The notes below the pieces were generated by a model that worked only from the letters and a program-made list of their open reading frames with translations, had not been told where the DNA came from and made no database searches. Positions 19,219 through 27,871 of a stretch of 64,000 bases of DNA are shown here, piece by piece (the stretch's first letter is position 1; each line of letters begins with the position of its first letter). Made by a program: the position numbers and the translations under genes. This stretch comes from GCA-2720975 sp964469565 (GTDB lineage Bacteria; Planctomycetota; UBA1135; GCA-002686595): NCBI GenBank assembly GCA_964469565.1, contig CAYXZD010000013.1, forward strand, positions 58,039-122,038, given 5' to 3'.

Positions 19219-21216
19219 GTGGGTAATCAAGCCGCCATGCACTCCGATCCCGAAGGCCACATTGGGTCGGCCATCGACCAGGTCAAGTCCCATTACCGCT
19301 CCGGCCCGGATGTTGACCTGGGTCGAGAGTTCTTCACTCCATGCCTGACGGAGTGCACCGAGTACCAGCGGGCAGCGGGTTACTTCACGAGCAGCGCACT
19401 CAAGGCATGGTCGGGGGTGCTGCCTCGGATTGCTAAAACCGATTCGGTCCGAATCAAACTGCTCGTTTCCCCCCAGCTCAAAGATGAGGACAAGGAGGCC
19501 TTGCAGCGGGCACTTCCTTCCGGAGAGCGCGATCAGATCCTGCAGAAGACGGCCGATGACATGGTTCTGCAGGCTCTGGAGTCCGCGGAGCACCTGGGGG
19601 TGAAGGAGCACCGACTGGAGCTCTTGGCATGGCTCGTTGCTTCGGGCCAGCTGGAGTTCCGGTTTGCGTTTCCAGAGCACGTCGAGAACGCCCAGATCTT
19701 TCACGAAAAAATAGGCGTCTTCGTTTTTTCTGGAGAGAGGAAAATCGCGTTCACGGGTTCGGCCAACGAGACCGGTTCCGGCCACTCACTGAACTACGAG
19801 AGCCTGGATGTCTTTCGCAGTTGGGTCGACAGTGATCTAGAGAGGGTGGAAACCAAGGCCGAACAATTCCACGAGGCCTGGGAGGGCCATGCACCCGGCC
19901 TGCATGTCATGTCCCTTTCAGACGAAGCCTTAGAGAGGGTCCGCAGTTTGGCCCCCGAGGGCCAACCCGGAGGCAGTGGATCCGGTGGAACGGTGGCGGA
20001 ACCTGACAACAAATGGCGCCACCAGGCCGAAGCGATTGAGGCCTTTCTGGAAGCCGAGCGCGGGGTCCTTGAAATGGCTACCGGTACAGGGAAGACACGT
20101 ACCGCCTTGGATATATGCCAAGGCCTCGTTGAGCGAGGAGACATTGCCTCGATCATTATCGCTGCTCCGGGCAATGATCTATTTGATCAGTGGCATGCGG
20201 AGATCGTTACACGCGCGGTGGAATGGGGGTTTGCTGCGATGCGCCATTACGGGGGACACCACCAGCGCGAGTACTTTGAATTGAGCCCAGAGAGAAAGGT
20301 GCTGCTAGTCCGTAGGGGCGCCATGGGGGATGCCTTGCGATGCTTGTCAGCCGATCAGGCCCGTCGAACCATCCTGATTCATGACGAAGTGCACGGGCTC
20401 GGCAGTAAAGGGAATCGCAAGAAACTCGCTGGGCTATCGGATCCCATCCGCTATCGACTCGGTCTCAGCGCCACCCCCGAACGCGAATACGATGAAGACG
20501 GAACACAATTCATCACTGACCACGTCGGGCCCGTGCTCTATACCTTTGGGCTCGATGAGGCTATTCGGCGCGGGATTTTGGCGCCGTTCAATTACTTTCC
20601 GATCGAGTTTCAGCCCACCGATGATGAATCGGAACGCGTTCACAAGATCATCAAGGGTGCAGAGTATCGCAAGGCCCAAGGGGAGCCGGTGTCCGACGCC
20701 GAGACGGCAATCAACATCGCTAGGGTCTACAAGACTTCAGTTTCGAAACTGCCGCTGTTCGAGGACTTCATTGGCAAGCGCCCAGAGCTCCTTGAGCGGT
20801 GCATCGTTTTTGTAGAAACGATGGAGTACGGACAAGAGGTGCTGGACATGATCCACAGACACAGGTCAGATTTTCACACCTACTACAGCGGAGAGGACGC
20901 GGAGACTCTTAAGCGTTTTGCCCATGGAGACTTGGAATGCCTGATCACCTGCCACAGGCTTTCCGAGGGGATCGACATTCAGGATCTACGTAACGTTATC
21001 TTGTTTTCAGCAGCTAGGGCGCGCCTGGAAACCATTCAGCGGATGGGGCGGTGCCTCCGGTCTGACCCCAAAAATCCCGGCAAGCGTTCAAATGTTGTCG
21101 ACTTTATTCGCCCTTCTCCGCATGCGGCTACAAGGCCAACCGCGGACGAAGAACGTAAGGACTACCTGCATGGACTTGCGCAGATAGAGTACGCTGAGGG
21201 CATCAACGATGCATGA
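19219..21216 (+). CDS. PLD-domain SF2 (DEAD/DEAH-type) helicase, first gene of a Pbe-like defence operon
   Basis: The N-terminal third (to about residue 230) is a phospholipase D-like domain with FHEKIGVF (HxK) and TGSANET; the usual aspartate of HKD is not evident. A superfamily 2 helicase core follows with Walker A MATGTGKTRTA, motif II DEVH, motif III LSATPE and motif VI QRMGRCLRS. It likely remodels or translocates on DNA using ATP. The start is uncertain: GTG 19219 has a TAGACT box 9 bases upstream, and ATG 19237 is the alternative. Its stop overlaps the next start by 8 bases. The order helicase, small protein, DndD-like ATPase, DndE-like protein resembles the PbeABCD module reported with archaeal Dnd phosphorothioation, which blocks virus DNA replication; that link is inference from composition. 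Confidence 0.85.
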   Translation: MGNQAAMHSDPEGHIGSAIDQVKSHYRSGPDVDLGREFFTPCLTECTEYQRAAGYFTSSALKAWSGVLPRIAKTDSVRIKLLVSPQLKDEDKEALQRALPSGERDQILQKTADDMVLQALESAEHLGVKEHRLELLAWLVASGQLEFRFAFPEHVENAQIFHEKIGVFVFSGERKIAFTGSANETGSGHSLNYESLDVFRSWVDSDLERVETKAEQFHEAWEGHAPGLHVMSLSDEALERVRSLAPEGQPGGSGSGGTVAEPDNKWRHQAEAIEAFLEAERGVLEMATGTGKTRTALDICQGLVERGDIASIIIAAPGNDLFDQWHAEIVTRAVEWGFAAMRHYGGHHQREYFELSPERKVLLVRRGAMGDALRCLSADQARRTILIHDEVHGLGSKGNRKKLAGLSDPIRYRLGLSATPEREYDEDGTQFITDHVGPVLYTFGLDEAIRRGILAPFNYFPIEFQPTDDESERVHKIIKGAEYRKAQGEPVSDAETAINIARVYKTSVSKLPLFEDFIGKRPELLERCIVFVETMEYGQEVLDMIHRHRSDFHTYYSGEDAETLKRFAHGDLECLITCHRLSEGIDIQDLRNVILFSAARARLETIQRMGRCLRSDPKNPGKRSNVVDFIRPSPHAATRPTADEERKDYLHGLAQIEYAEGINDA

Positions 21217-21421
21217 GGCCATTAGGAAAGCACTCGAGGAAGCGATTGCTCAAAAGGGCGTCACCTCAAGTTTGGTAGAGCCAAGCGAGGGCTTTGGGGA
21301 TCGTGTCGTCGCCTGGTTTGATGCACTGGAGAAGAATCAAACCAGCATGGACAAGGAGGACGTGGGGCGATGGCTAGAGATGGTCTACCTTGAACTTCCA
21401 ATGATTAACCCTGATGACTGA
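21209..21421 (+). CDS. Small acidic protein of the Pbe-like operon
   Basis: This 70-residue acidic protein (MHEAIRKALEEAIAQKGVTS...LELPMINPDD) overlaps the helicase by 8 bases upstream and the ATPase by 8 bases downstream, so all three are probably translationally coupled at fixed ratio. No domain is recognised. Predicted helices around ALEEAIAQ and DRVVAWFDALEKNQ suggest a small helical adaptor. It is judged real from its tight coupling rather than from homology. Confidence 0.75.
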   Translation: MHEAIRKALEEAIAQKGVTSSLVEPSEGFGDRVVAWFDALEKNQTSMDKEDVGRWLEMVYLELPMINPDD

Positions 21422-23366
21422 GCTAAGGATTCTCGGTTGGCAGTCTCAGGGTCTTCGGTGCCCGGATCATCAAGTCTCTTTTGAGAAATCTGGTGGAGGC
21501 GTATACCAGATAAGTCTCATACAAATGGCCAACGGAACGGGGAAAACAACGACATTCAAGTTGTTGCGAGCTGCACTCTCTGGTGCCGCGAGTGAATGGG
21601 ACGGTAGCGAGATTGATGCGTATAGAAAGGATGCGGAAAGCTCCGAGGGTTCATTCGAAGTGTCCCTCTTGTCTGGAAAGAACCGATTCACTTTCCATTT
21701 GGAATTCGATTTTGCTCACAAGCGCGCCCGATATCACACTACAAAGCCGGGACGGGGGAAGAATTCAGGGTTCGAGCCTCCCCGGGAGTTGGCACGCTTC
21801 TTCAGGCCCGAGCTAACGAACTGCTACATTTTCGATGGCGAATATGCTGCTGATCTCCTCGACCCAGGCAAGACCAATGCCCAGGCCGTGATTGAGAATC
21901 TGTTCCAGGTGAGCCTGCTGCGAACAATGAAGGTGGCAGCAGAACAGCATTGGGAGGAGGAGGTTGGCAAGAAAGCAAAGACCTTCAAGGGGTTTAACAC
22001 TGCAAACAACAAGCTAAAGAACATTCAAGAGCGCCTAAAGCATGTCAAGCTCAGACGTGCGGCTGCAGAGGAGGAGCTGGAGGACGCCAAGAAACGGCAG
22101 TTAGAATTGAAGCGTAGCTGGGATGAACAGATCAAGAGGGATAAGTCTCGTTCGGACGAGCACGCGAAAGTCGGGGTGTTGGTGGAGGGGCTGGAAGGCA
22201 AGGTGCGGGAGCGGGCAGGTGCAATCCTCCGCGAGATGCGGATGCCCTACGCTTTGTCGGAAGAGATTGAGAAGCAGTGCCACCAACTTCACGACTGCCT
22301 GGATCGTGTGAAGCTTCCTGAGAGTGCGGCACGCGAGTTCTTTCAAGAGCTTGCGGAGGAAGCCGAGTGCGTTTGCGGTCGGCCACTTGGTGCACAGGAG
22401 AAGGATGCGATCCAAGCCCGAGCGTCCCGCTACATGGGATCAGATGACGTCGGCGTGCTTAATGCTCTGAAGCAGGAGGTCACCTCTGGGACGCCTGGAG
22501 AGATTGGTGAAGCGCAGGGGCAGCTTGCGAATCTGGTGGATAGCCTAAAGGACGTCGTTGGTATTCGTGGCGAGAAGCAGACGGAGCTTGAAGCGCTGAA
22601 GCTGGAATTAGAACAAAGGAATCCTGAGGCCGAGAAAGTCTCCGAGCAGATCGTAGCCTTGCAGGCGAAAATTCGGGAGTCCATGGCGGAGCAGGAGCAA
22701 TACGACGCGAAAGAGGACAGCGCTAAAAAGGTAGACCACATCAAGAGCATTGCTGTTCTCGAAGGAATGGAGACTGAAGCTAGTGAAAAGCTGGCCCAAG
22801 TAACGGACACATTATTTCTTAAGGAACGAAAAGAGCTCCTGGGTGAAGTTCTGGACGACGCCTGTGATTCTGCCCAGCGAGCCTTGTCCAGCCAGATCAA
22901 GGAAGAGACCAATCAGCTTTGTGGAGACATGCTTCCGTATAATGACATCGTGATTGAAGACATAGATAGATGCCTCCATTTGGTCAACAAGAGCGGAGGA
23001 AGTGTGGGTGAGACCCTCTCGGTCTCCTATGCATTCCTGACAACCCTCTTCAATCGTGCGGAACACAAGCTGCCCCTCATCGTAGACAGCCCTACGGGAT
23101 CCCTTGACGGATTCGTTCGCCCCGAGATCGCGAAGGCCCTCCCGAAGCTGGGCAACCAGCTCATCGCGTTCATGATCGATACCGAAAAGCCCGAGTTTCT
23201 GCCTTATCTACAAGATGCTTGCGACGACCTGCAGTACGTGACCTTGGTTAACAGGAAGCACGAAGCCCTGATGTCAATAATGGAAGGGCTGGATGACAAG
23301 AAGGAAAGTCCAGATGGCCGCTGGTCAGAAGACCGGGCGTTTTTTGAGCAATACAAGAACAAGTAA
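21414..23366 (+). CDS. DndD/SMC-like AAA ATPase of the Pbe-like operon
   Basis: The 650-residue protein has an ABC-type split ATPase. Walker A is ANGTGKTTTFKLL near residue 45, and the C-terminal half carries a signature-like GGSVGETLSVSYAF followed by Walker B/D-loop LIVDSPTGSLDGFV. Between them lie long charged coiled-coil stretches and a CVCGRPL segment where Rad50-like proteins carry a zinc hook. NCYIFDGEYAADL parallels LFFFDGEKIEALAD in the true DndD of this locus, so the two ATPases are probably distant paralogues. It likely couples ATP hydrolysis to DNA sensing with the PLD-helicase. The gene is visibly more AT-rich than the chromosomal genes around the island. Confidence 0.85.
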   Translation: MTELRILGWQSQGLRCPDHQVSFEKSGGGVYQISLIQMANGTGKTTTFKLLRAALSGAASEWDGSEIDAYRKDAESSEGSFEVSLLSGKNRFTFHLEFDFAHKRARYHTTKPGRGKNSGFEPPRELARFFRPELTNCYIFDGEYAADLLDPGKTNAQAVIENLFQVSLLRTMKVAAEQHWEEEVGKKAKTFKGFNTANNKLKNIQERLKHVKLRRAAAEEELEDAKKRQLELKRSWDEQIKRDKSRSDEHAKVGVLVEGLEGKVRERAGAILREMRMPYALSEEIEKQCHQLHDCLDRVKLPESAAREFFQELAEEAECVCGRPLGAQEKDAIQARASRYMGSDDVGVLNALKQEVTSGTPGEIGEAQGQLANLVDSLKDVVGIRGEKQTELEALKLELEQRNPEAEKVSEQIVALQAKIRESMAEQEQYDAKEDSAKKVDHIKSIAVLEGMETEASEKLAQVTDTLFLKERKELLGEVLDDACDSAQRALSSQIKEETNQLCGDMLPYNDIVIEDIDRCLHLVNKSGGSVGETLSVSYAFLTTLFNRAEHKLPLIVDSPTGSLDGFVRPEIAKALPKLGNQLIAFMIDTEKPEFLPYLQDACDDLQYVTLVNRKHEALMSIMEGLDDKKESPDGRWSEDRAFFEQYKNK

Positions 23367-23424
23367 CCATGAGACGTGAATCGCAATCCCGCATCGCTGA
23401 CCCTTCGCCAAGGTTGGAGTAGTT

Positions 23425-23910
23425 ATGCCTTTTAGGTTGAGCAAAGAAGCTCGCGAGTGGTTCAAGCACGTGCGTGCGGACTTCGATCTTGAATTTGACA
23501 CCTACTATCTTTGCCTCATGGTAGGGCTCGTCACCGGGACGAAGAAGTCCCTTGAAGACAAAGCTACATCGGAGCTAGTGAACAACTTCCCCGGCCCCTA
23601 CTTGGAGAAGGGGCGCCTGATCATCGCCACCTACTTGTCGCGGGTGTTAGTGCAACACAAAATCCAGGCTGGTGAGCGGGAGCAGATCGAAGCGGTGATT
23701 CGACAGAGGATCACGCCAGATGACGGAAGCCACCTGACATCGCTAGGCCTCAAGGAGCTGAACGAATACTCCCATGGCGGGTTCGAGGTATTGGCAGACA
23801 TGTTCGGTGACAAGCCCCGGGCGATCGAGACTTTCCTACCAAAGTACGCCCAAGCTGTACACGAAGCCGCGAAGAGCAAGTTCGCGACGCTTGGCTCAAC
23901 TCGACCTTGA
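23425..23910 (+). CDS. DndE-like small protein closing the Pbe-like operon
   Basis: The 161-residue product starts MPFRLSKEAREWFKHVRADF; a GGAG lies 6 bases upstream of the ATG. The beginning resembles that of DndE in this same locus (IRLSQAAKDQLVRLKRRTRI), so it may derive from a DndE-type nicked-DNA-binding fold. The rest, with EYSHGGFEVLADMF and a helical tail, is unassigned. It follows the ATPase by 58 bases and is convergent with the DUF262 nuclease gene, 26 bases apart. It would be the fourth gene of a PbeABCD-like set. Its function is inferred from context only. Confidence 0.7.
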   Translation: MPFRLSKEAREWFKHVRADFDLEFDTYYLCLMVGLVTGTKKSLEDKATSELVNNFPGPYLEKGRLIIATYLSRVLVQHKIQAGEREQIEAVIRQRITPDDGSHLTSLGLKELNEYSHGGFEVLADMFGDKPRAIETFLPKYAQAVHEAAKSKFATLGSTRP

Positions 23911-23936
23911 GCAACACGTCAGCGCGCTAGACCTGA

Positions 23937-25799
23937 TCATGGATTCGGCGTGGCGCTGGCCTTGGGCCATATTTCCAGGGCGGAGTCTGCGAGATTCCCG
24001 CAACGAGCCTCAATGTTAGCCATTGCCCAGACGGAATTAGCGTTTTCTATGGCTTTACCTAGGGCCCTAGTCGTGCTGATTGACGAGTTCTTGTAATGGG
24101 GTAGTTTATCACCAATTGCTTTGTTGTTCGCCGCCCTATTATCTGCGGCGAGGAGGAGGCACATGTTGCCGAGTCTATAGGTGAAGTCTCCAACGATGTA
24201 ATCCCAGTCCGTGGCCCTTCCGTCCTCGTTGCGATCGAAAGTATCCATCCTTCCATCAGCGGCCATTTGAGCGACCTTAAAGGAGCTCCAGTGCGCTTTT
24301 GGCTTAACAGGTAATATGTGCTCCAGTTGGACGTCGGGGTTTAGAGAGAGTCCTGGAGTTTGGTGGGCCCACACCTTGCTGTGTACATATTTGCCAACCT
24401 TGTTGTCCGTGTACTGGCCGCCCCTTAGCCGTGTATGGAAGGACTCGTCATCAATTCCATTAAGGACGCCATTCAGTTTCGCGGCGAGATCCTGTTCCAG
24501 CTCATAATCGTTCTTGTCCCGGCCCTCCTTGACTAGTTGCGTACAGGCATCAAGCGTGGATTCAGCCACAGATGAACGCGAGCGGTTCACCGTTATTTCT
24601 CGAAAGAGAAAGTTAGCGACGTTTCGTGCCAACCAAGTCAGTATCCCGGGTCGGTTGTGGTGGGTGTAAATAAATAGTGGGTAGCAGGAGCGATAACGAA
24701 GCATGTTTATTTCTGACATGGCCATCTTTTGCTTATCTGGGTCGAGGCGGATGGGGAACGTGTTGTCAGCGTTTGTCCATTTGTGGAACACGGGTGCGAC
24801 CCGGAGGAGGCTCTCGACCAAGTCGAGAGCATTGATCGATCTCTCGTGCAGTGATTGCTTAATGGTTTTGTACAGCTTCTTTGCCGACGTCTTGTTTGGG
24901 CTATCCGTTTCGTGCATGCCCCGCCAGTAGAAGAAAATAAAATCGACGGCGTCAAATCTAGATGGATTACCATCCGGGGGGTGGAGGGTTTCCATAAGCC
25001 GATTCCAGTCACTAATGACTTTAGTCTTATGCTCTTTGTTGTCCGCAACTTCAGATATCAGCCTGTTCTTGAGTAGGTCTGCGGCACTAAGTGCCGTCCC
25101 CTTTGAGTTCAGCGACTCAAAGACTTCATAGGCTTCGGAGTCGTCGTCCACCATGATGGGGGTGAACTGGATCCCTTCTTCCACCCTGATTGCGAGATCA
25201 CGAAGGTAGTGCACAATCTTTTCGACTGAAGATTGATCGCGGAGGTCTGAGGTTATGGAGTCTAGGAACCACCTCAGCGCTTTCTTGCCGCGAAAGGAGC
25301 TCCGGTTCGTTTGAATGCTGACATCATGCTCGTCAAAGACCTGCTCCTGGAATCGGGCATCGTCATAATCCGTCAACTTCAGGCGTCTCTTGGATCCTGC
25401 CCTCAGTAGGTAATTGGCCTTCATTAAGGGGCCCGTTTCGAGAACCACGTCCTCTCTTCCTCCACGTGCATGATCTGAGAAGTAATCACTATCTTCTCTC
25501 AGGCGTTTGCAGATGTTGCGGATGGCAACGACGATGATCGTGAGGGTTGTGATTCTCTGTTGCCCATCTACTACGTATGTGCCCTTTGGGGCATCGCCCT
25601 TCATCAAGAGTAGGGCTCCAGTGAAGTGGCGGTTGCTAACGGAAACCCCCTGACCGTCAGTGTGTATTGAGTGAATGTCGTTCCATAGGGCGTCCCACTC
25701 GTCGTCTAGCCACGTGTACTGGCGCTGAAAGTGTGGCACCCGGAGTGTTGTTTGTTTATCGACCAGTTCCTTGAAGGTGCTGACGGGATCTGCAGACAT
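23937..25799 (-). CDS. DUF262-DUF1524 protein, SspE/GmrSD-like candidate phosphorothioate-dependent nuclease
   Basis: The N-terminal DUF262 domain shows VPHFQRQYTW at residues 21-30 and the nucleotidase motif DGQQR at 78-82. The C-terminal DUF1524 domain shows the HNH-type QLEHILPVKP, and LGNMCLLLAADNRAANNKAI with the conserved asparagines. GmrSD uses this pair to cut modified phage DNA, and SspE uses it to sense phosphorothioate and nick phage DNA in SspABCD systems. Next to dnd genes, this is a good candidate restriction effector. It is the last gene of a minus-strand run with the methyltransferase (29 bases upstream), the small SBD-like protein and dndA. Sampled lines are about 40-53% G+C, against the high 50s in neighbours, which suggests separate acquisition. 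Confidence 0.85.
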   Translation of the reverse strand: MSADPVSTFKELVDKQTTLRVPHFQRQYTWLDDEWDALWNDIHSIHTDGQGVSVSNRHFTGALLLMKGDAPKGTYVVDGQQRITTLTIIVVAIRNICKRLREDSDYFSDHARGGREDVVLETGPLMKANYLLRAGSKRRLKLTDYDDARFQEQVFDEHDVSIQTNRSSFRGKKALRWFLDSITSDLRDQSSVEKIVHYLRDLAIRVEEGIQFTPIMVDDDSEAYEVFESLNSKGTALSAADLLKNRLISEVADNKEHKTKVISDWNRLMETLHPPDGNPSRFDAVDFIFFYWRGMHETDSPNKTSAKKLYKTIKQSLHERSINALDLVESLLRVAPVFHKWTNADNTFPIRLDPDKQKMAMSEINMLRYRSCYPLFIYTHHNRPGILTWLARNVANFLFREITVNRSRSSVAESTLDACTQLVKEGRDKNDYELEQDLAAKLNGVLNGIDDESFHTRLRGGQYTDNKVGKYVHSKVWAHQTPGLSLNPDVQLEHILPVKPKAHWSSFKVAQMAADGRMDTFDRNEDGRATDWDYIVGDFTYRLGNMCLLLAADNRAANNKAIGDKLPHYKNSSISTTRALGKAIENANSVWAMANIEARCGNLADSALEIWPKASATPNP

Positions 25800-25828
25800 T
25801 AGTTATCTCGTTGATGTGTAACCGCAAC

Positions 25829-27307
25829 CTAGAGTTGGCAGTCGAATGTGGCTTCTGTGGTGTGTGGGGAACCGGGCACAACTCTGTGCCCGCGGATTTG
25901 CTTCTTGTGCTGCGCGAGGCAGTTGCGCCACCCCACAGCCGTACCGATGAGGTGAGTCTCAGCCAAGAGCCCTAGGCGCTCTTCTTGAGCCGTGAGGTTA
26001 CGAAACCGCGTGTACAAAGGGTGACGTGATTGAATGAACGAGTCCTTACGGTGCAGCACCGGAGGGTTCTCGCTCTTAGAGTAATCGCGATACTTAATGC
26101 TGAGCGTGTCCAGATTCACAAGTAGTGAATCGAACAAGCACGGGTGAGCTTCACGCTCAAACTTGGGGTAGCTGAGGTAGGACACCTGGAAGCGGTGGCG
26201 GTGCATCTTGATGATGTTCGCGTCTTCCACATGCCCAAGGTAGTGGCGGGCGCAGCCTTCGTAGACTCGCAGAATGGGGTCCAGAGACGACAGTGCCGAA
26301 ATGTGGATGTAGAACGAATCTGGTGTTGTCTTGCCGAAGGGCTTTTCCGCAGTGAGCTCGTGGACTTTGTCCAAGTCTCCTGCCGTGAAGAGAAGCTCGT
26401 CGGCCTGCTCGCAGGCTTTCTTGTGGGTTCCAAAAAGGGCCCGGACGTCGCGCTGCATTTCGCTCGACAGATGGCCCATCCGGGGCCGCTTGGACAGTCG
26501 TGCAAGCGCCAGGTAGACGAGCATGTCCTGCCGTCTATCTTCTTCAATGCGGGCCCAGTCCTCTTTGCCTGTCACGAGGCGGATGACCGCAAAGGCCTGA
26601 CGCAGCGTGCCGAACGCTTCTTCTATGGCGGGCATCTCAGCTAGCTCACCCGGACCGGGCAGGCGGCCGCGCTCCGTGTAGAACTCCATCAGGGGCTCGA
26701 GGATGTCTTTGTGTTCTTCGAACAGGATGTCGCTCTTGCGCGGCTTCGGGGCAGCGGCGGTGCGGCGTTGCCTGCGAGCCAGGAAGGTCTGCCGCAGGGC
26801 CTCGTCGCGGAACACGATGAAGATACCCGGGGCGGCAGCCAGGCATTCGGCATCGAGCGATTGGTCAATGAGCCCTCGAAGCTCTGACTGATCGAAGAAC
26901 TTCTGGAACGTGCCGCGACTCGTGACGAGACCGTCCTCGTGGTCCTTACCCTTGAGACCCTTGCGGTCGTGCTTGAGGCGCGCACCGACGATCAACGCGT
27001 TGCCCGACAGCGACCAGGCTGAACGCAGGATGTCACGGCGTTCGTCTTCGTCCTCCACCACGTTGAGTACAAATCCCAGGTTGACGGTGTCCGATTTTTG
27101 CTTCGAGGCATCGGGGCGGTGGCCTGGGTCCCATCCTGCGGCCTGGATGCCCATGGCCTTTAGCCTGCGAAGGTCATCGCCGCGGCCGCACCCATAGTCA
27201 AAGAACGAATGTTCTTCTGAGATCAGGCCTTCTTCCACCCCAATGCGCACGGGCCTCGACAGGTCCGTGCGGCTGATGGCGGTCTTCTTGGGACTGACAG
27301 GAGCCAC
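25829..27307 (-). CDS. DNA phosphorothioation-associated putative methyltransferase
   Basis: The N-terminal part has a class I SAM-binding fold: EHSFFDYGCGRGDDLRRLKAMG (motif I), AAGWDPGHRPD and VNLGFVLNVVEDEDER. The sequence KTAISRTDLSRPVR at the start is characteristic of the Dnd-associated methyltransferase family (TIGR04096-type). I chose GTG 27307, just before this block and 28 bases after the previous stop. A longer frame from 27409 would overlap the upstream gene by 74 bases and adds an arginine-rich leader. The C-terminal half is an uncharacterised domain. The family is found almost only in dnd loci; its substrate is unknown, with DNA, a tRNA-like molecule or a protein all possible. 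Confidence 0.85.
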   Translation of the reverse strand: MAPVSPKKTAISRTDLSRPVRIGVEEGLISEEHSFFDYGCGRGDDLRRLKAMGIQAAGWDPGHRPDASKQKSDTVNLGFVLNVVEDEDERRDILRSAWSLSGNALIVGARLKHDRKGLKGKDHEDGLVTSRGTFQKFFDQSELRGLIDQSLDAECLAAAPGIFIVFRDEALRQTFLARRQRRTAAAPKPRKSDILFEEHKDILEPLMEFYTERGRLPGPGELAEMPAIEEAFGTLRQAFAVIRLVTGKEDWARIEEDRRQDMLVYLALARLSKRPRMGHLSSEMQRDVRALFGTHKKACEQADELLFTAGDLDKVHELTAEKPFGKTTPDSFYIHISALSSLDPILRVYEGCARHYLGHVEDANIIKMHRHRFQVSYLSYPKFEREAHPCLFDSLLVNLDTLSIKYRDYSKSENPPVLHRKDSFIQSRHPLYTRFRNLTAQEERLGLLAETHLIGTAVGWRNCLAQHKKQIRGHRVVPGSPHTTEATFDCQL

Positions 27308-27335
27308 AACGCGAGGGGCGTGAGAAGGTCGCGCT

Positions 27336-27797
27336 CTAGATCGCGCTGGCTTCGATCTGAGGAAGCATCCCCGCCGTGTACGAGTAGATGAGCGCTCGAG
27401 TCTCGGCAATCAAGAGATCGCCGATGAGGTCCTCGCGGATCTGAGCACTATCAACCCGCGTCCGCAGGGACGCGGCGCCAGCGGGTTTTCCTTTGCTCAA
27501 GTCAGCAAAGCTCGCGGGGGCTCCGTTCTTGTTCAGGCTCCAGAGGCGAACGCCAACGCTCAGGTGATAGAAGGGACGCCAGGCCTGGCCCTTCTTCGCT
27601 GAGTCGATGTTTGCCATGACCTGTGCGAACACGCGCTCAAAATCAGCTAGATGGATTTGGCCACCGTGGGCGTTACCTTCCTCAGCCAGAACCAGCAGGG
27701 CTTGAATGGCCCCAGGCATCAAGACGGGGGATGAACGGCGAGAGGAGATTCGATCGAGGGCGTCGCGCCAGGCAGGAGAGAGTTGGGGGGTAGTCAT
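27336..27797 (-). CDS. Small dnd-locus protein, possible stand-alone sulfur-binding (SBD-like) domain
   Basis: From ATG 27797 the product is 153 residues. SSPVLMPGAIQALLVLAEEG followed by WRPFYHLSVGVRLWSLN resembles the start and core of the sulfur-binding domain that precedes the HNH domain in ScoMcrA-like enzymes, where a KP.LLLALLD helix and a (Y/R)PF..L...W.L segment shape the hydrophobic pocket for the phosphorothioate sulfur. Here it is not fused to a nuclease. The gene lies 74 bases downstream of dndA and 28 upstream of the methyltransferase, same strand. The homology is judged by eye and is uncertain; structural comparison would decide. If right, it is a reader of the mark that dndA helps write. 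Confidence 0.55.
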   Translation of the reverse strand: MTTPQLSPAWRDALDRISSRRSSPVLMPGAIQALLVLAEEGNAHGGQIHLADFERVFAQVMANIDSAKKGQAWRPFYHLSVGVRLWSLNKNGAPASFADLSKGKPAGAASLRTRVDSAQIREDLIGDLLIAETRALIYSYTAGMLPQIEASAI

Positions 27798-27871
27798 GTG
27801 AAGGCTCGCTAGAGGGGGGTGATGATAGTATCCCCTGTCCCCAGGATTTGGGGGCCTTCTTTGGAAGCCCT

